In this document: in pieces, positions 10,101-19,964 of the stretch
Layout: each line of letters begins with the position of its first letter
Position numbering within the stretch: position 1 is the stretch's first letter
Assembly (NCBI GenBank): GCA_928724745.1
Contig: CAKMXJ010000006.1
Coordinates: 434,001 to 498,000 of the forward strand
Direction of reading: 5' to 3'
Length of the DNA stretch: 64,000 nucleotides
DNA from: Anthracocystis setariae
Taxonomy: Eukaryota; Basidiomycota; Ustilaginomycetes; Ustilaginales; Ustilaginaceae
The notes under the pieces: model-generated
Told to the model about the DNA's origin: nothing
Seen by the model: only the letters and a program-made list of their open reading frames with translations
The model's database searches: none
Made by a program: the position numbers and the translations under genes

Positions 10101-10493
10101 TACTGGCCATCTTCTCATCTGGTGTGTACATGCCATTGGTGCTCCAGTTGATGGGCGTCTCATTGCCAGGAGTATACACCAAGGACATGCGTTCGTTGGG
10201 CGTGAGTGTGCTCGCGCCTGCATCATAGTGGGTCCAAAATAGAATACAGCACCAAAGGATACAAGAATCGAGTTCGTCAGTAAGCTGTTCATCTGTATCA
10301 GATGATTTCTCCTCGCCGTGAGTAAGCCGGAAGAGTCCAATCAATACTTACGAGATTCGGAGCCGCTCATGTGAGGATATGGCAACTGATCAACGGGGTG
10401 GATTTGATCATGCTCTTCGCTTGAGGACGATAGCGGTCGGTCGCTAAGGTTGTCGCTCTTAAGAGGCCTGTACTGATCGACAGGCGACGACAT
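7159..10493 (-). CDS. Acyltransferase-3 / egghead-like GT2 glycosyltransferase fusion protein (two exons)
   Basis: Spliced product about 1066 residues. Exon 1 is 10493-10352 (ATG at 10493, MSSPVDQYRPLKSDN). Exon 2 is 10217-7159. The intron has GTAAGT at its start and GATGCAG at its end, and joining keeps the frame. Residues ~124-520 form a multi-pass acyltransferase-3 domain with YADGLRGIAMILVFNGHF (histidine about 144) and IRRTLRLM. After more membrane helices, residues ~708-1066 match the GT2/egghead type: HMDEES (D802) for sugar-nucleotide and metal binding, AEDFEF (D900) as catalytic-base region, and QRRRW (935-939), then terminal membrane helices. AT3 enzymes move acyl groups onto sugars across membranes; egghead of insects is a beta-1,4-mannosyltransferase acting on glycolipids. 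A bifunctional enzyme that builds and acylates a surface glycan or glycolipid is inferred. Substrate and acyl group are unknown. Confidence 0.85.
10218..10351 (-). other. Spliceosomal intron of the fusion gene (134 bp)
   Basis: On the minus strand the donor is CTC|GTAAGT and the acceptor is GATGCAG|GCGCGAG. Exon 1 contributes 142 bases (one base into a codon) and exon 2 supplies the other two, giving CGC. The spliced length 3201 is divisible by three. A CTGAC branch-like sequence lies inside. Without splicing, no ATG opens the long frame. Confidence 0.75.
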
Positions 10494-11520
10494 TGGTGCA
10501 AAGATAGAGGAGGAGAGTTGGCCTCGATCCAGCGTCTACCAGCCTATTACCCAAAGCAGAGATCCTCCAATACGATGCTGTAGAGGGTGTGGTGGACAAG
10601 ATAGGGAACGGATGAAGGAGCTCGTGCACTTCAGAGCTGAAAATTCGGCTCTCTTGACTGAAGGCAATGAGGAAGGTAAGGATGGTGTGGGAAAGAAGGA
10701 AGGGAGTGGAAGCAGCAACGATTGTACAGACAGAGGGGGGAAGAGGTGGTGATTTACTAGCCAGTTTCGTAAAGGCACTTGGCTGCGTCCAATTTCAACT
10801 GCAGTCCTGAAAGTCGGACAGATCTGCAGCAACAATAATAATAATAATAACAAGGCGGAGGACGGAATTGCGGTTTGAATTCGGATGGAGAGGATGGGCA
10901 GCGTTGTTGGCTGCTGCTATCAATCTCAAACTTGGGGTGCTTGAAACAGAGACCACGGGAAGAGTTTTCGAGACACACACACGAACCCCTTCACATGATT
11001 TCCGATCTGGACAGACACAGGGGGAAAAGACGAGTTTGAGGTTTCACTCTGGACCAGAACGGCGGTAGTGAGCAGGGGAATAGGGCAGCCACAGGGGGCG
11101 ATGCGGTAGGAATGGACTGGATGGCAGTATTGCAAATTGTGAGGATCAACATGTAAAACGAACGGCCTTCGCTATCTGACGGATTACGAACAGCGGTATA
11201 CTGTAGTGGAAAAACAAGTCAAAATCGAGTTTCAGTCTCACAGCGTTCGCAGCTGGATTCACAGACCCTGGGCGTTCGACAAAGGACAACTGACCCACAT
11301 CTGTGATACACTGTCGAGGTGGCTTCGACAAGTACATGGGAGCTACGATGAGAGAGCACTCATTTTGAAACGGCGACAAAACATAGAGAGGGAGGAGGGG
11401 CAAGAGGGAGGGGTTGTTTTTCGAGGGTCCCTAAGCTGAAACCGATGCAAAACGATGACAGGCAAGCACCGATGCACCGCGTGCGGCAGCAATCAGCCAG
11501 TGCATGGTGAGGGGCATGGA

Positions 11521-11581
11521 TATTATTTTGGTAGCCGCAAGCAGCCGCGGTGCTCCGCTATTTCGCTAACCAAAAATAATA
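11521..11581. repeat. Imperfect inverted repeat (about 15-bp arms)
   Basis: The left arm TATTATTTTGGTAGC (11521-11535) mirrors the right arm GCTAACCAAAAATAATA (11565-11581), with small gaps. The spacer is GC-rich, unlike the AT-rich arms. Confidence 0.6.
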
Positions 11582-12125
11582 ATTTTATTATTTATGCTTT
11601 CAGCCACGATCAAAAACGAAACAACCGAGACTCCAACTTTGGCGTCGACATTCGAAACTTTTATGAAAGTTTACGAGCTTGCTTTTTCAGCCATATCGGT
11701 ACAGTGAAACATTCGACCTGTCCAGCCGTTGCGAGTACCCTCTTTTGACTCGACCTAGTGACAGCTCCAATCGGTCTCATCCGCTGCCCTTCTGCCTGAA
11801 ACTAGCCATGCCTCCGAACATCGTGTTCTCCTTTCCTGCCGTTGTGATGACAGTAACGAGGTAGGGGTAGATCTCAAGAGTTCGGCTGAGGGCTTCCATG
11901 GTGATCGCGAATTGATATCGGAATACTGTAGCTGCGATCCAATAGGTCGACGTTACCACACCACGCGTCGAACAAGCATGAGAGCCCTCATCCTCGGTCA
12001 CCCAAAGGTTGGAAGGACTGAGGCGGAGTTCCTTTCCAGTAACCTGGAAAGTGGCAGCATATCTCGATTTGCTGTGGAGCTTTACTGAAGAACAGTACAG
12101 AGTTCAGCTGTTCAGCTCAAGGGGG

Positions 12126-12164
12126 CAGCATAACAAGCACGATAGGTCAATTCTTGTTATGCTG
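12126..12164. repeat. Perfect 12-bp inverted repeat with 15-bp loop
   Basis: CAGCATAACAAG (12126-12137) and CTTGTTATGCTG (12153-12164) are exact reverse complements. The loop is 12138-12152. It could form a hairpin or be a dimeric protein-binding site; there is no run of T after it and no neighbouring gene end. Confidence 0.8.
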
Positions 12165-12518
12165 TTGACATTCCCACACCCGCCCAGCGGCCCATTTGGC
12201 GCCGTCGTGAACGGCTAAATTGGTGGATGTGAACCATTGGACGGCTTCAAACGATGGACGTAAACAAGAGTTTAAGACCCTACTTAGCTTAGTTGTTCCT
12301 GAGAAAGGTATCGTGCAGTACACCTGCGCTGGTTCCAGACCGGCTACATAGATCTTCTCGCTACATGACTGAGCCACCGGTACCAACCAAAAGAACTTTC
12401 AGTCGCATGTTGGATGATGAGGTAGACTGTACGGTGTCTTTGCGAGCCAAAATGCGGACCATGTTAAGTGAAACTTGGAATGCGGTATTGGATGGTCGAT
12501 AATCCATACGCTGTTGTG

Positions 12519-12542
12519 AAAAAAAAAAAAAAAAAAAAAAAA
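12519..12542 (+). repeat. Poly(A) tract (24 A)
   Basis: An uninterrupted run of A in non-coding DNA. I found no retroposed gene directly upstream that would make it a retroposition tail. Confidence 0.9.
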
Positions 12543-15131
12543 GAGCAACAACAACCTGTATCCCTGCAGTATCTAATTAAAATTGGTTTGTTTTGATTCT
12601 ACAGTACAGCACAATCTGAGCGCCATGTTTTGATTTGACCGTGTTCCACGTCGCTGGAAATCGAGCGGGGCTGGACTTTACACAGTCATACAGGTGGATG
12701 ACACTTGAGAAAGCTCTTTGCAGGAAAGCATGCTTGTCTGTTGAACGTATATCGACGTGATAGAACTGCTTGCTATCTTCGAACGTATCTATGAACCTGA
12801 TGCAGAACTGTGGAGCCTTTGGTTTGATTTCTGTTAGGCACGCAAAAATAAAAGACAAGACTCAGAGCCGCCGGATTCTCTGCACATATCGCAGCGCACA
12901 GAGAAGGTGCAGTACCGATATAGCTAGAGTGAAAGGGGACGGCCAATGCGACTAGGTGGGAGATCACGTACAACGGGTTGAAATGCAATGCAAGGGGAAA
13001 ACACAGCATCGCTCGTGGGTACTGCAGAACAATACAGTACGGCATCGCTAGAGTAGTGCTGTGTTTTGACAGGGCGATTGCAGCATGCAGCAGAAAGCGG
13101 AAACCGAGTTACGGAAGCGGCATGCATAGCGCGGTCCAACAGGATGAGGTCGCCGTTGCGGAGTTCATTTTGACTGGCCAGGTGCCTTTCTATGCAGATC
13201 TCCCGAAAATCTCGAAAAAATAAATCACCGTGGTAACGAAACCCCCCACGAGCGCGAGTTCTGCGCATCTGTGCAGTGCCGAGCGACGACCTCCTGGCAC
13301 CGTGCACACGAGACGCGTACACATGCTCGAGCTCATATGCCACACCTTCAATTCATCTTCGCGCAACATGTTCTCACTTGCGACATCGTCCGTGTCAGCT
13401 GGAAGTAGCCATGCACTACAGATAGTCTTCCAAGGCTTATCTCAGGGTAGCCCAAGCAACGGGTTCAGCGGGCAAACTAGCCGACTCGTTTCTACAGCTT
13501 GGTCAAGCGATCGCAATCCATGCATTCAACGTACTGTCGATCTAGTGCTGATCAATTTGCGGTTAGGCACAACGATCAAGTTTACCGTTGGAAGCAGCGA
13601 TTTCATCTCAACACAGCTAGGAGTTTGAATCGGTATTACTGAAGCTGAAATTGTCCTGGCCAAACTGTTAGGAACAGTCCATTTACACAGGCGTAACATG
13701 GCAAATCACGCTAATGCATTTCTTTAGCACCACCGCCAATATTCAGACTCCGATGCAGCCGCCAGCTTCCTTTCGTCACCGCACTTCACGACGATCTACA
13801 CGAAAGATCGACAGCTTTGAAACCGAGAATCCCTATTTTTCTCAGAATTTCCCGCGCATTGGAATTTTTCGTCTCACATCCAAAGTTGGACAACACACTA
13901 CACCCCATGTCAGACAAGGAACTCAAGTGGTCTCAGCTAAAATAAAAAATAAATAAAAAATAAAAATGGTGGCCGTGATCACCCTGCGCTTTTACTGGAC
14001 TATACTATACTCGACACTGCCTAGGTTACACAAGTTGTGACCGCTGCGGAACAAGGTAGACTGAGCCCTTTACCCATCGTGGGAACGACCATGCTACATT
14101 TTCTGGTGAAAGCACCAAGCGAAGAACCCTCTGCATCGAGGTTCCTGAACCAACCAACCCCCACCTCCCACCCTTCTGACCCTCGTTTTTCTCACTCGCT
14201 AAGCCGTACCGATTCAATCCAGCATCTAGCCGCGATATCTTCACGATGATCGCTTCTGCATGCTCAAACGAACTTTGTCAACGGTGATTGCTTGGTACAA
14301 TAAACGAGGCTGGTGTCCCTCGCCAATAAAGATCCATCAATGCTGTCGGAGCCGGCGTTCGAGGCGTTGCAACTCCGTCGTCTGGGTTTTCGCCGCAGTA
14401 TCATCGTTCTATCACAGAGCTTGGACCGATCAGCCGATGATGCTGCAAGATCACCGTCGCGGATGGGGCGAAGGGATGCTGGGCAGGACTGCAAGATGTG
14501 CGCGGTCTCGGTTCCCGGCAGCTCCATCCCGGACACGGCGTTCCGTATTGAAAAAGTGCAGCTGCAGGCAACAGTGCTGCTTGGCAGGATACATTGACTG
14601 TTAAAGCATGGGGCGCTGCAGGCTACAATAGCAATTTTATGCCTTGAACTCCGTTGTAGCAAGTTCCTAGGCCAAAATGTATTTTTTCGTGCGATTGTGC
14701 AGTACAGTACAGCACTAGTACGATGGACTACAGCATATCGTTTCAGTCGATCCAAACTTGAAAGAGTCGAATTGAATGCAACAAAGAGGAACGAGAAAAT
14801 GACTACAGTACGGCGACTGAATGGACGGGAAAAGATTGGCCGGTTCACAAAGATCGTCGGAGCACAAGAGGTGACAACAAAAATATGCTCGTTTCAAAGC
14901 GGCAGAATGATTCAACCTTACAGCTCAATCTCCCATCGCGAGGTGCGCCAAAAAGAATTGGGGATGTCCTGGCTACTGACCAACCGACCAATCAGAGAGC
15001 GCAGAGCGTCTGGCGCTTATGAATCCTGCAAGCGCTGATCTGCGTTGTCTCATCTCGAGGTGTCGAAATTCTTCTGCGGTTCGCTAAGAATTCACGCGAT
15101 GGGGTTGGGTGGGCTACAGAGTTCCCATGCG

Positions 15132-15166
<35 letters not shown>
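15132..15166 (+). repeat. Poly(A) tract (35 A)
   Basis: The longest homopolymer in the window, in the large intergenic region. No flanking target duplication was recognised. Confidence 0.9.
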
Positions 15167-15167
<1 letters not shown>

Positions 15168-16681
15168 ACGAGGACGGGTTGTTATTGTTTCAACTGACCA
15201 GCGTGGAGAGAGAGGGGATTTTCGTCGGAAATGCGAAGAGCTCTAGACGAGCGTGCGAATGTGCCCAACGTATAGAGGATGATTCGATTTGCATCGACGC
15301 GATAGATTGACGCAACATCGCTAATGGCTACGCGTGTGAGGAATGTCAGAACAAGTCCATGCCAGGCTGATTGAGACAATGTAGATGTCCTCGCCTCATC
15401 CATTCGACCCTTAGTGGTGCCTTTCCCGCTCATCAACTCCATGCGTTTGCTTGGGCTGTAATGCTCAAGCATATTGGTTTTTAGGCACCTTGAGACACTG
15501 TGCGAGTCAGCCTCTTGGCCGCAACGAATAGAACGCCAGTGCTACTGTAAGCAAAGCAGCATGGTCCAAATCGAAAATTCCAGCTCGTACCACGTCCATA
15601 ACACGGCTTGGCAGAACTCTACCCGCATCGCTCAAGAGGGGGCAATTAGGAAACTAAATTTTCATCAGGGCTTCTGAGACTAGTAGGGTCCACGATAGGG
15701 TTAACTCGACTGGACGTTTGATTTAGCAGCAACCCGACATAAGACAAGCCACAGTCGCACAAATCGACTAACGTGTTGGCTGCATGGCAGTAAGACAGGG
15801 TTGGTGGGGCGGAGGTTGCTATGCATCGTGTGAGGTCACCGCTTGCGGCGGTTTCGATCAGGAAAAAAATTAATTTAGAATGAAGATGCCGGTTCAGTGT
15901 TCCAGAATGGGAAAAGAAGAAGAAGAATAAAACAAAAAGGTGTCGAGGAGTGCCTCGCTGATGTTGAATGAAACTGGTCGGTTGTTGTTGTGGTTGTCGT
16001 CGTGGGAGGTTGAAAGCGGAAGAACGAATATTATTTTTTTATCGTTTTTTATTTAGCTTTAATTTATTGTATATTATTTTCCTTTTCTTTTCTTTTCGGT
16101 CAATCCGCTGACGTCCTCGCAACATACCCTGTCCTACAGCCCAGATTGGGGGGGCTCAATTGCATCGAGTGAGCATCAGCAGCAGCAGCAGTAGCACACG
16201 ACGACTTTCGATGAGCGACGTCCGCAAGTGTGGATCATCACATGGATCGATCCTCTCTACCTTTGCTCGTGACAGAAATTCGAAACGATACCACCCTGTT
16301 AGGGGGCCAGGGAGAGAGGCGAAGACCCGCTTGTTTGTGCCCAGCTGCATCCCAAACAGCCTATCTCATCTGTCATAGCTCTTCCTGCAACAGATACCAG
16401 TCTGAGTTCTTGAGCAGCATTGGACTGTAGAGTAGTCCTGCTGGGTGTGTGTAGGGCCCTGATCTAAGCCGCTCCCCCCTTACCTAGTCCCTCCCTCTTC
16501 TTGATGTATTCCTTGACTTAACTTCTCTCTTCCTCATCGTCTTTCCTTCTCGACCAAGCAAGGTACACTCTCTCCATCACCCTTTCCTCAAGAACCGAAG
16601 CGCCTTTTTCTCCACCAAAGGCCTCAGCAAGTAGGAGTCTCGCTTCTCCCGCATCGACCTCGAGAGTAACCGTTGCCAACC

Positions 16682-18556
16682 ATGTCTCGACCCACTCCAG
16701 AGGAATGGAAGAGGGACTCGGGAATGTCTGGATCTTTCTCGTACAATGCCAACGAGTATCCCTCGGGTGTCGACACGCCGCTCACCACGGCGGATAACGA
16801 AGATGGCATGGCGTACCTGCGCTCGATGAGCTACGTGCACCAGCCTTCGTCCGGTCGATACAGTCCGTACTCGCTGGCGGACTCGCATCGCAACTCTGCA
16901 CACAACACGCTGGTCAATGCAAGCCTGGCCGCCACGGACTATGCGTCTTCGGATGCAGGCTCGCAAAAGGGCGGCAAGATGGGCAACACGAGCCCCAAAA
17001 AGAGCCCACTCAAGAGCAGCAGCTCGTGGGAGGGGCAGCCGGAGCTGGGTGTCATCCCCGATCAGCTCACTCCTGAGGCACAGAACAAGCTCAAGTACGG
17101 TAGGTTGAGGTACATCGATGGACTTCGATTCATCGCAGCGATCACGGTGCTTACTTCCACGGTGATCAGTACCACATCCAGGACTTGGTCGGTGGGCCGT
17201 AGCATTCTGTACCCCTTCAACTCGTTTTTCGCCTTGACGCTGTTCCTGGCGATCCAGGGACGTGCCTTGCCGCTTCCTTGGCTGATCAGCAGGAAGGATT
17301 GCAGCAGCGCTTTCACCGAGACAGCCAACAGGGCTAAGAAGGCCAAGGCTGCCAAGTCTGCTGCCGTCGCCAAGACCTCCGATGAAAAGGCGACGCCGCC
17401 TGCTGCTCCGTCGTCGGGGTCGTGCGTTCCTGAGGACCACTCGGAGGGCAAGTACAACTTTACCGACTTCAAGCTGGTGGGCATGGTCATGATCTTTAGG
17501 CCTTTCCGATTTGTGCTGCCGATCCTGTGTGCCACCGGCATCCAGTACGCTGTTTGCAAGGCGACCGGCCTTTACCCGAACAACCCCAACTTTGCCAACT
17601 TGATTGGTGTGGCTCCGCAGTGGTGCTACTCGAGCGCCACGCAGTGGATCATCACGACGACCAACTTGTTCACGTCGGAGGATATGGCGAATCAGCTGGT
17701 GGGTCAGGTCGGACCACTTTTCTTTATGCCGTGGTTCTTCCAGAACAGCTACTACCTGTATGGTGCCGTGTTGATTGTCAACCTTTTCCAGAAGGACACG
17801 AGGGTGTTTTTCTTGGTGACCATGGCGTTCCTGAACTGGACGACGCTTTCGTACCTGGCACCGGCGATGTTGGGATTGCTGGTGGCAGAGTTGGAAGTGA
17901 GCGGATACTTTGCTAGGTTGAGGAAGGTTAGGTGGGCCAAGTGGGTGGTGCAGATTCTGTGCGCTGCGGCGTTCTTTGTGCTGCTGCTGGTGCCTGTGGT
18001 TCGGGATCATGTCAACGAGGGCCTGAGCCACTTGCAGGTGATCCGTCCCAGTAACCGTGGAGCCGCCAACATTTACGGCGTGATCAAGTTTACCGATGTG
18101 ATTTGTTCGACGTTGTTGCTCGTTCTGCTGGAGCTGTCGCCAGTGATGCAGAAGATCCTTTCGATCGCTCCGCTTTCGATGATGGGCCAGCAGCTGTCGG
18201 CTGCCATGGTGGCGATCCACTCGACGGTGCTGTGGGGTATCATGCCCAAGGTTTTCCCCATGGTTGCGATGACGAGCTTCACGACTCGGGCTGCGGCTAA
18301 CTTGGCGGGGATCTGGTCGTTGACGTTGGTGATCACGCTGGGTTTGTCGACCTTGTTCAGGGCGCTGATCGAGATCCCTTCGGAACTGTTGGGTAGGGCC
18401 ACGCTCATCTTTTTCTACGGTCAGGAGGACGTACAGCAGCTGTCGAGTGTCAGTCTCAGGCAGGTGGAGAAGGCTAGGTATGCAGGATACTTGCTGCCCT
18501 TGCCTAGTCTGGGTAACCCCATGGCCAAGTTGGGTTTGACCAAGATCCCGTGGTAA
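16682..18556 (+). CDS. Acyltransferase-3 family membrane protein, motif histidine absent
   Basis: A 624-residue ORF from the ATG at 16682; the frame is open four codons further but only through a TTG. Residues 1-135 are polar and Ser-rich, probably cytosolic. From residue ~140 the acyltransferase-3 opening RLRYIDGLRFIAAITVL appears, followed by RPFRFVLPIL and eight or more hydrophobic segments up to ~600. The order and spacing fit the family. Where most members, including the neighbouring fusion protein, have GLRGIA...NGH, this one reads GLRFIAAITVLTSTV, with no histidine. It may be inactive, use another residue, or act as a partner of the fusion enzyme. An Ala/Lys-rich loop (residues ~220-250) interrupts the early helices. 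It is transcribed away from the fusion gene. No ER signal peptide is needed for this fold. Confidence 0.8.
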   Translation: MSRPTPEEWKRDSGMSGSFSYNANEYPSGVDTPLTTADNEDGMAYLRSMSYVHQPSSGRYSPYSLADSHRNSAHNTLVNASLAATDYASSDAGSQKGGKMGNTSPKKSPLKSSSSWEGQPELGVIPDQLTPEAQNKLKYGRLRYIDGLRFIAAITVLTSTVISTTSRTWSVGRSILYPFNSFFALTLFLAIQGRALPLPWLISRKDCSSAFTETANRAKKAKAAKSAAVAKTSDEKATPPAAPSSGSCVPEDHSEGKYNFTDFKLVGMVMIFRPFRFVLPILCATGIQYAVCKATGLYPNNPNFANLIGVAPQWCYSSATQWIITTTNLFTSEDMANQLVGQVGPLFFMPWFFQNSYYLYGAVLIVNLFQKDTRVFFLVTMAFLNWTTLSYLAPAMLGLLVAELEVSGYFARLRKVRWAKWVVQILCAAAFFVLLLVPVVRDHVNEGLSHLQVIRPSNRGAANIYGVIKFTDVICSTLLLVLLELSPVMQKILSIAPLSMMGQQLSAAMVAIHSTVLWGIMPKVFPMVAMTSFTTRAAANLAGIWSLTLVITLGLSTLFRALIEIPSELLGRATLIFFYGQEDVQQLSSVSLRQVEKARYAGYLLPLPSLGNPMAKLGLTKIPW

Positions 18557-19447
18557 GCGAAAAGGAGGAGGGTGCGGAGGAAGTGGCGTCTGTATATACA
18601 GTATGTTGATACAAGCTCGTGGTGTCGTGTGGTTCTCTTAATGGACAATCGCTCTATCTCTATCTCTCTCTCTCTCTCTCTTTGTGGGTTTTTGTGAGGA
18701 TGCTTACTGTTGTGTTGGTGCTTAATGGCTGATCCTGATTGCGAGAGGAGGGATGTGTGTGATGAGGTCTGCTATTTTCATGACGATTTCCATTGTCTTT
18801 GCTTTTTCTGACCTGTGTACTGGGGTGTTCAGCAGGGTTGACAGAAAAACTTTATCTGGCGCTCACGGTGTGTTCAACGGCTGAGGCTGACAGCGAGAGG
18901 AAGTGGGAGTGATCAGATTTGCTGCTGTTCAGCGGCAAGACAGGACTATATCCCCCTGTCTCTCTGCGTTTGTTATCAGCTACGTCTGCCGCGATATTCG
19001 TCACGTCATTCAAGAAAGGACGCGCGCTGATGAGAAATTATTCATTACATTCAGGGTCGGCCCAATTATAAGTCAGACGAACACGCTTGGTTGGCGTTCG
19101 AGACAATGAAAGAGATGGCATTCCGGAAGTGAGCTACAAGACGATGGAAGGTTTAAGTAGGTACTGACCAGCAGCGCCTTAATACATGCATCCTGCAGCT
19201 ACGAGGCATGTGAATAGCCTGAGCACGTGACTCGTGCGATAACTTCTCGCGCGAAAGGTTATCGCATCGGCGTAACACTCTATGATTGATTTTTTTTTCA
19301 ACAGTACCGTAACTCTCCCTTGCGCATAGCTCCCAACTGAAGACGGCACTGTTTGGCCGGGCTCAAATTTTGCCCGCTTGCTTCCATGGCAGGTCAGAGT
19401 GGTGCTCGGCGGGACAGCAATCGTACAGTACAGCTAATCGGGGTAGG
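18557..19447. other. Intergenic stretch with CT repeat and repeat copy B
   Basis: No gene seen. It contains a (CT)n-rich run (about 18653-18682), probably in the 3' untranslated region of the acyltransferase gene, and the dispersed repeat at 19159-19277. A TACAGTAC motif lies at 19422-19434. Confidence 0.6.
19159..19277. repeat. Dispersed repeat, copy B, with internal hairpin
   Basis: It is colinear with the block at 6669-6763 and shares its last 15 bases exactly. This copy has about 25 extra bases, which include a perfect 9-bp inverted repeat TGCGATAAC / GTTATCGCA (19235-19243 and 19258-19266). Hairpin-bearing, short and duplicated at two sites, it resembles a degenerate non-autonomous transposon or a transposon end. 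Confidence 0.6.
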
Positions 19448-19786
19448 CTAAGGTATATTGACAGGGGCCAACTTGAGCGATTGCAGTGTGGCCGAGTTTT
19501 CTTCAGTCCAGACCAGCTTTACTTTGCTCGCGAACTTGTCCCCAAACTTCTTGTATCTGTGGTCTTGAAGTAGGAACGTCAGCGGAGCCGATTTCGTCGC
19601 ATAAACCAGTACTGAACTGTCCTTGGCAACCTGCTCTTCCCCCAAGTCTGCAAGAGCATTCTCACAACCCTCGCCACAGACTGAAACTCGTCCAAAACCA
19701 CGCGTTCCCACTTCCACGCTTGCACATTTCTTATCGAGCGGAAACGGAAGAAAGCGTCCATTCAGAAGAAAGTAGAAGAACAACAT
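19448..19786 (-). CDS. Possible small protein of about 112 residues (uncertain)
   Basis: An ATG at 19786 opens a frame of about 112 codons ending at 19448. The composition looks like a real protein: a hydrophobic start MLFFYFLLNGRFLPF, three cysteines in the first third, then VLVYATKSAPLTFLLQDH and KFGDKFASKVKLVWTEEN. No known domain was recognised. The N-terminus is hydrophobic but short for a secretion signal, so an upstream exon could exist. It lies about 520 bp downstream (3' side) of the GH26-like gene's stop, on the same strand. It could equally be a chance ORF. If real, a small secreted protein would be a reasonable guess. Confidence 0.3.
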   Translation of the reverse strand: MLFFYFLLNGRFLPFPLDKKCASVEVGTRGFGRVSVCGEGCENALADLGEEQVAKDSSVLVYATKSAPLTFLLQDHRYKKFGDKFASKVKLVWTEENSATLQSLKLAPVNIP

Positions 19787-19964
19787 ATCGAGAGCAGCCA
19801 AGGCCAAAAAAGAAAAAGAAAAAAAAGTCTTGTGCGGTCAGGTCTGGTTTAAGCTATATAGACACAAGATCGTCATCTGGGAAGCAATCAGAAACGAAAA
19901 CAAGGAAGAAACCCGTCACTGTCTTGAGAAACGAAAAAAGGGAAAGCGATTGAGAACCGAACGC

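Larger units (their letters stand above)
10494..16681. other. 6.2-kb non-coding region between two divergent acyltransferase genes
   Basis: I see no gene I can support. The ORFs present are short, lack family motifs and have random-looking composition. The stretch holds a (AAT)n-like patch (10833-10850), an imperfect inverted repeat (11521-11581), a perfect 12-bp inverted repeat (12126-12164), A tracts of 24 and 35 bases (12519-12542 and 15132-15166), an AT-rich block around 16020-16100, and several TACAGTAC motifs. Both flanking genes start from it, so it should contain their promoters. Confidence 0.7.

Noticed and set aside
12519..12542. Poly(A) tract as the tail of a retroposed gene or LINE
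   Set aside because: No coding remnant or target duplication was found upstream of it.
14264..14848. 194-codon ORF in the large intergenic region
   Set aside because: Irregular composition with many Ser/Arg/Cys, no recognisable motif or signal; likely chance.
16577..18220. 547-codon ORF opposite the second acyltransferase gene
   Set aside because: Very rich in His/Arg/Gln, no domain; the plus strand encodes a clear membrane protein with family motifs.
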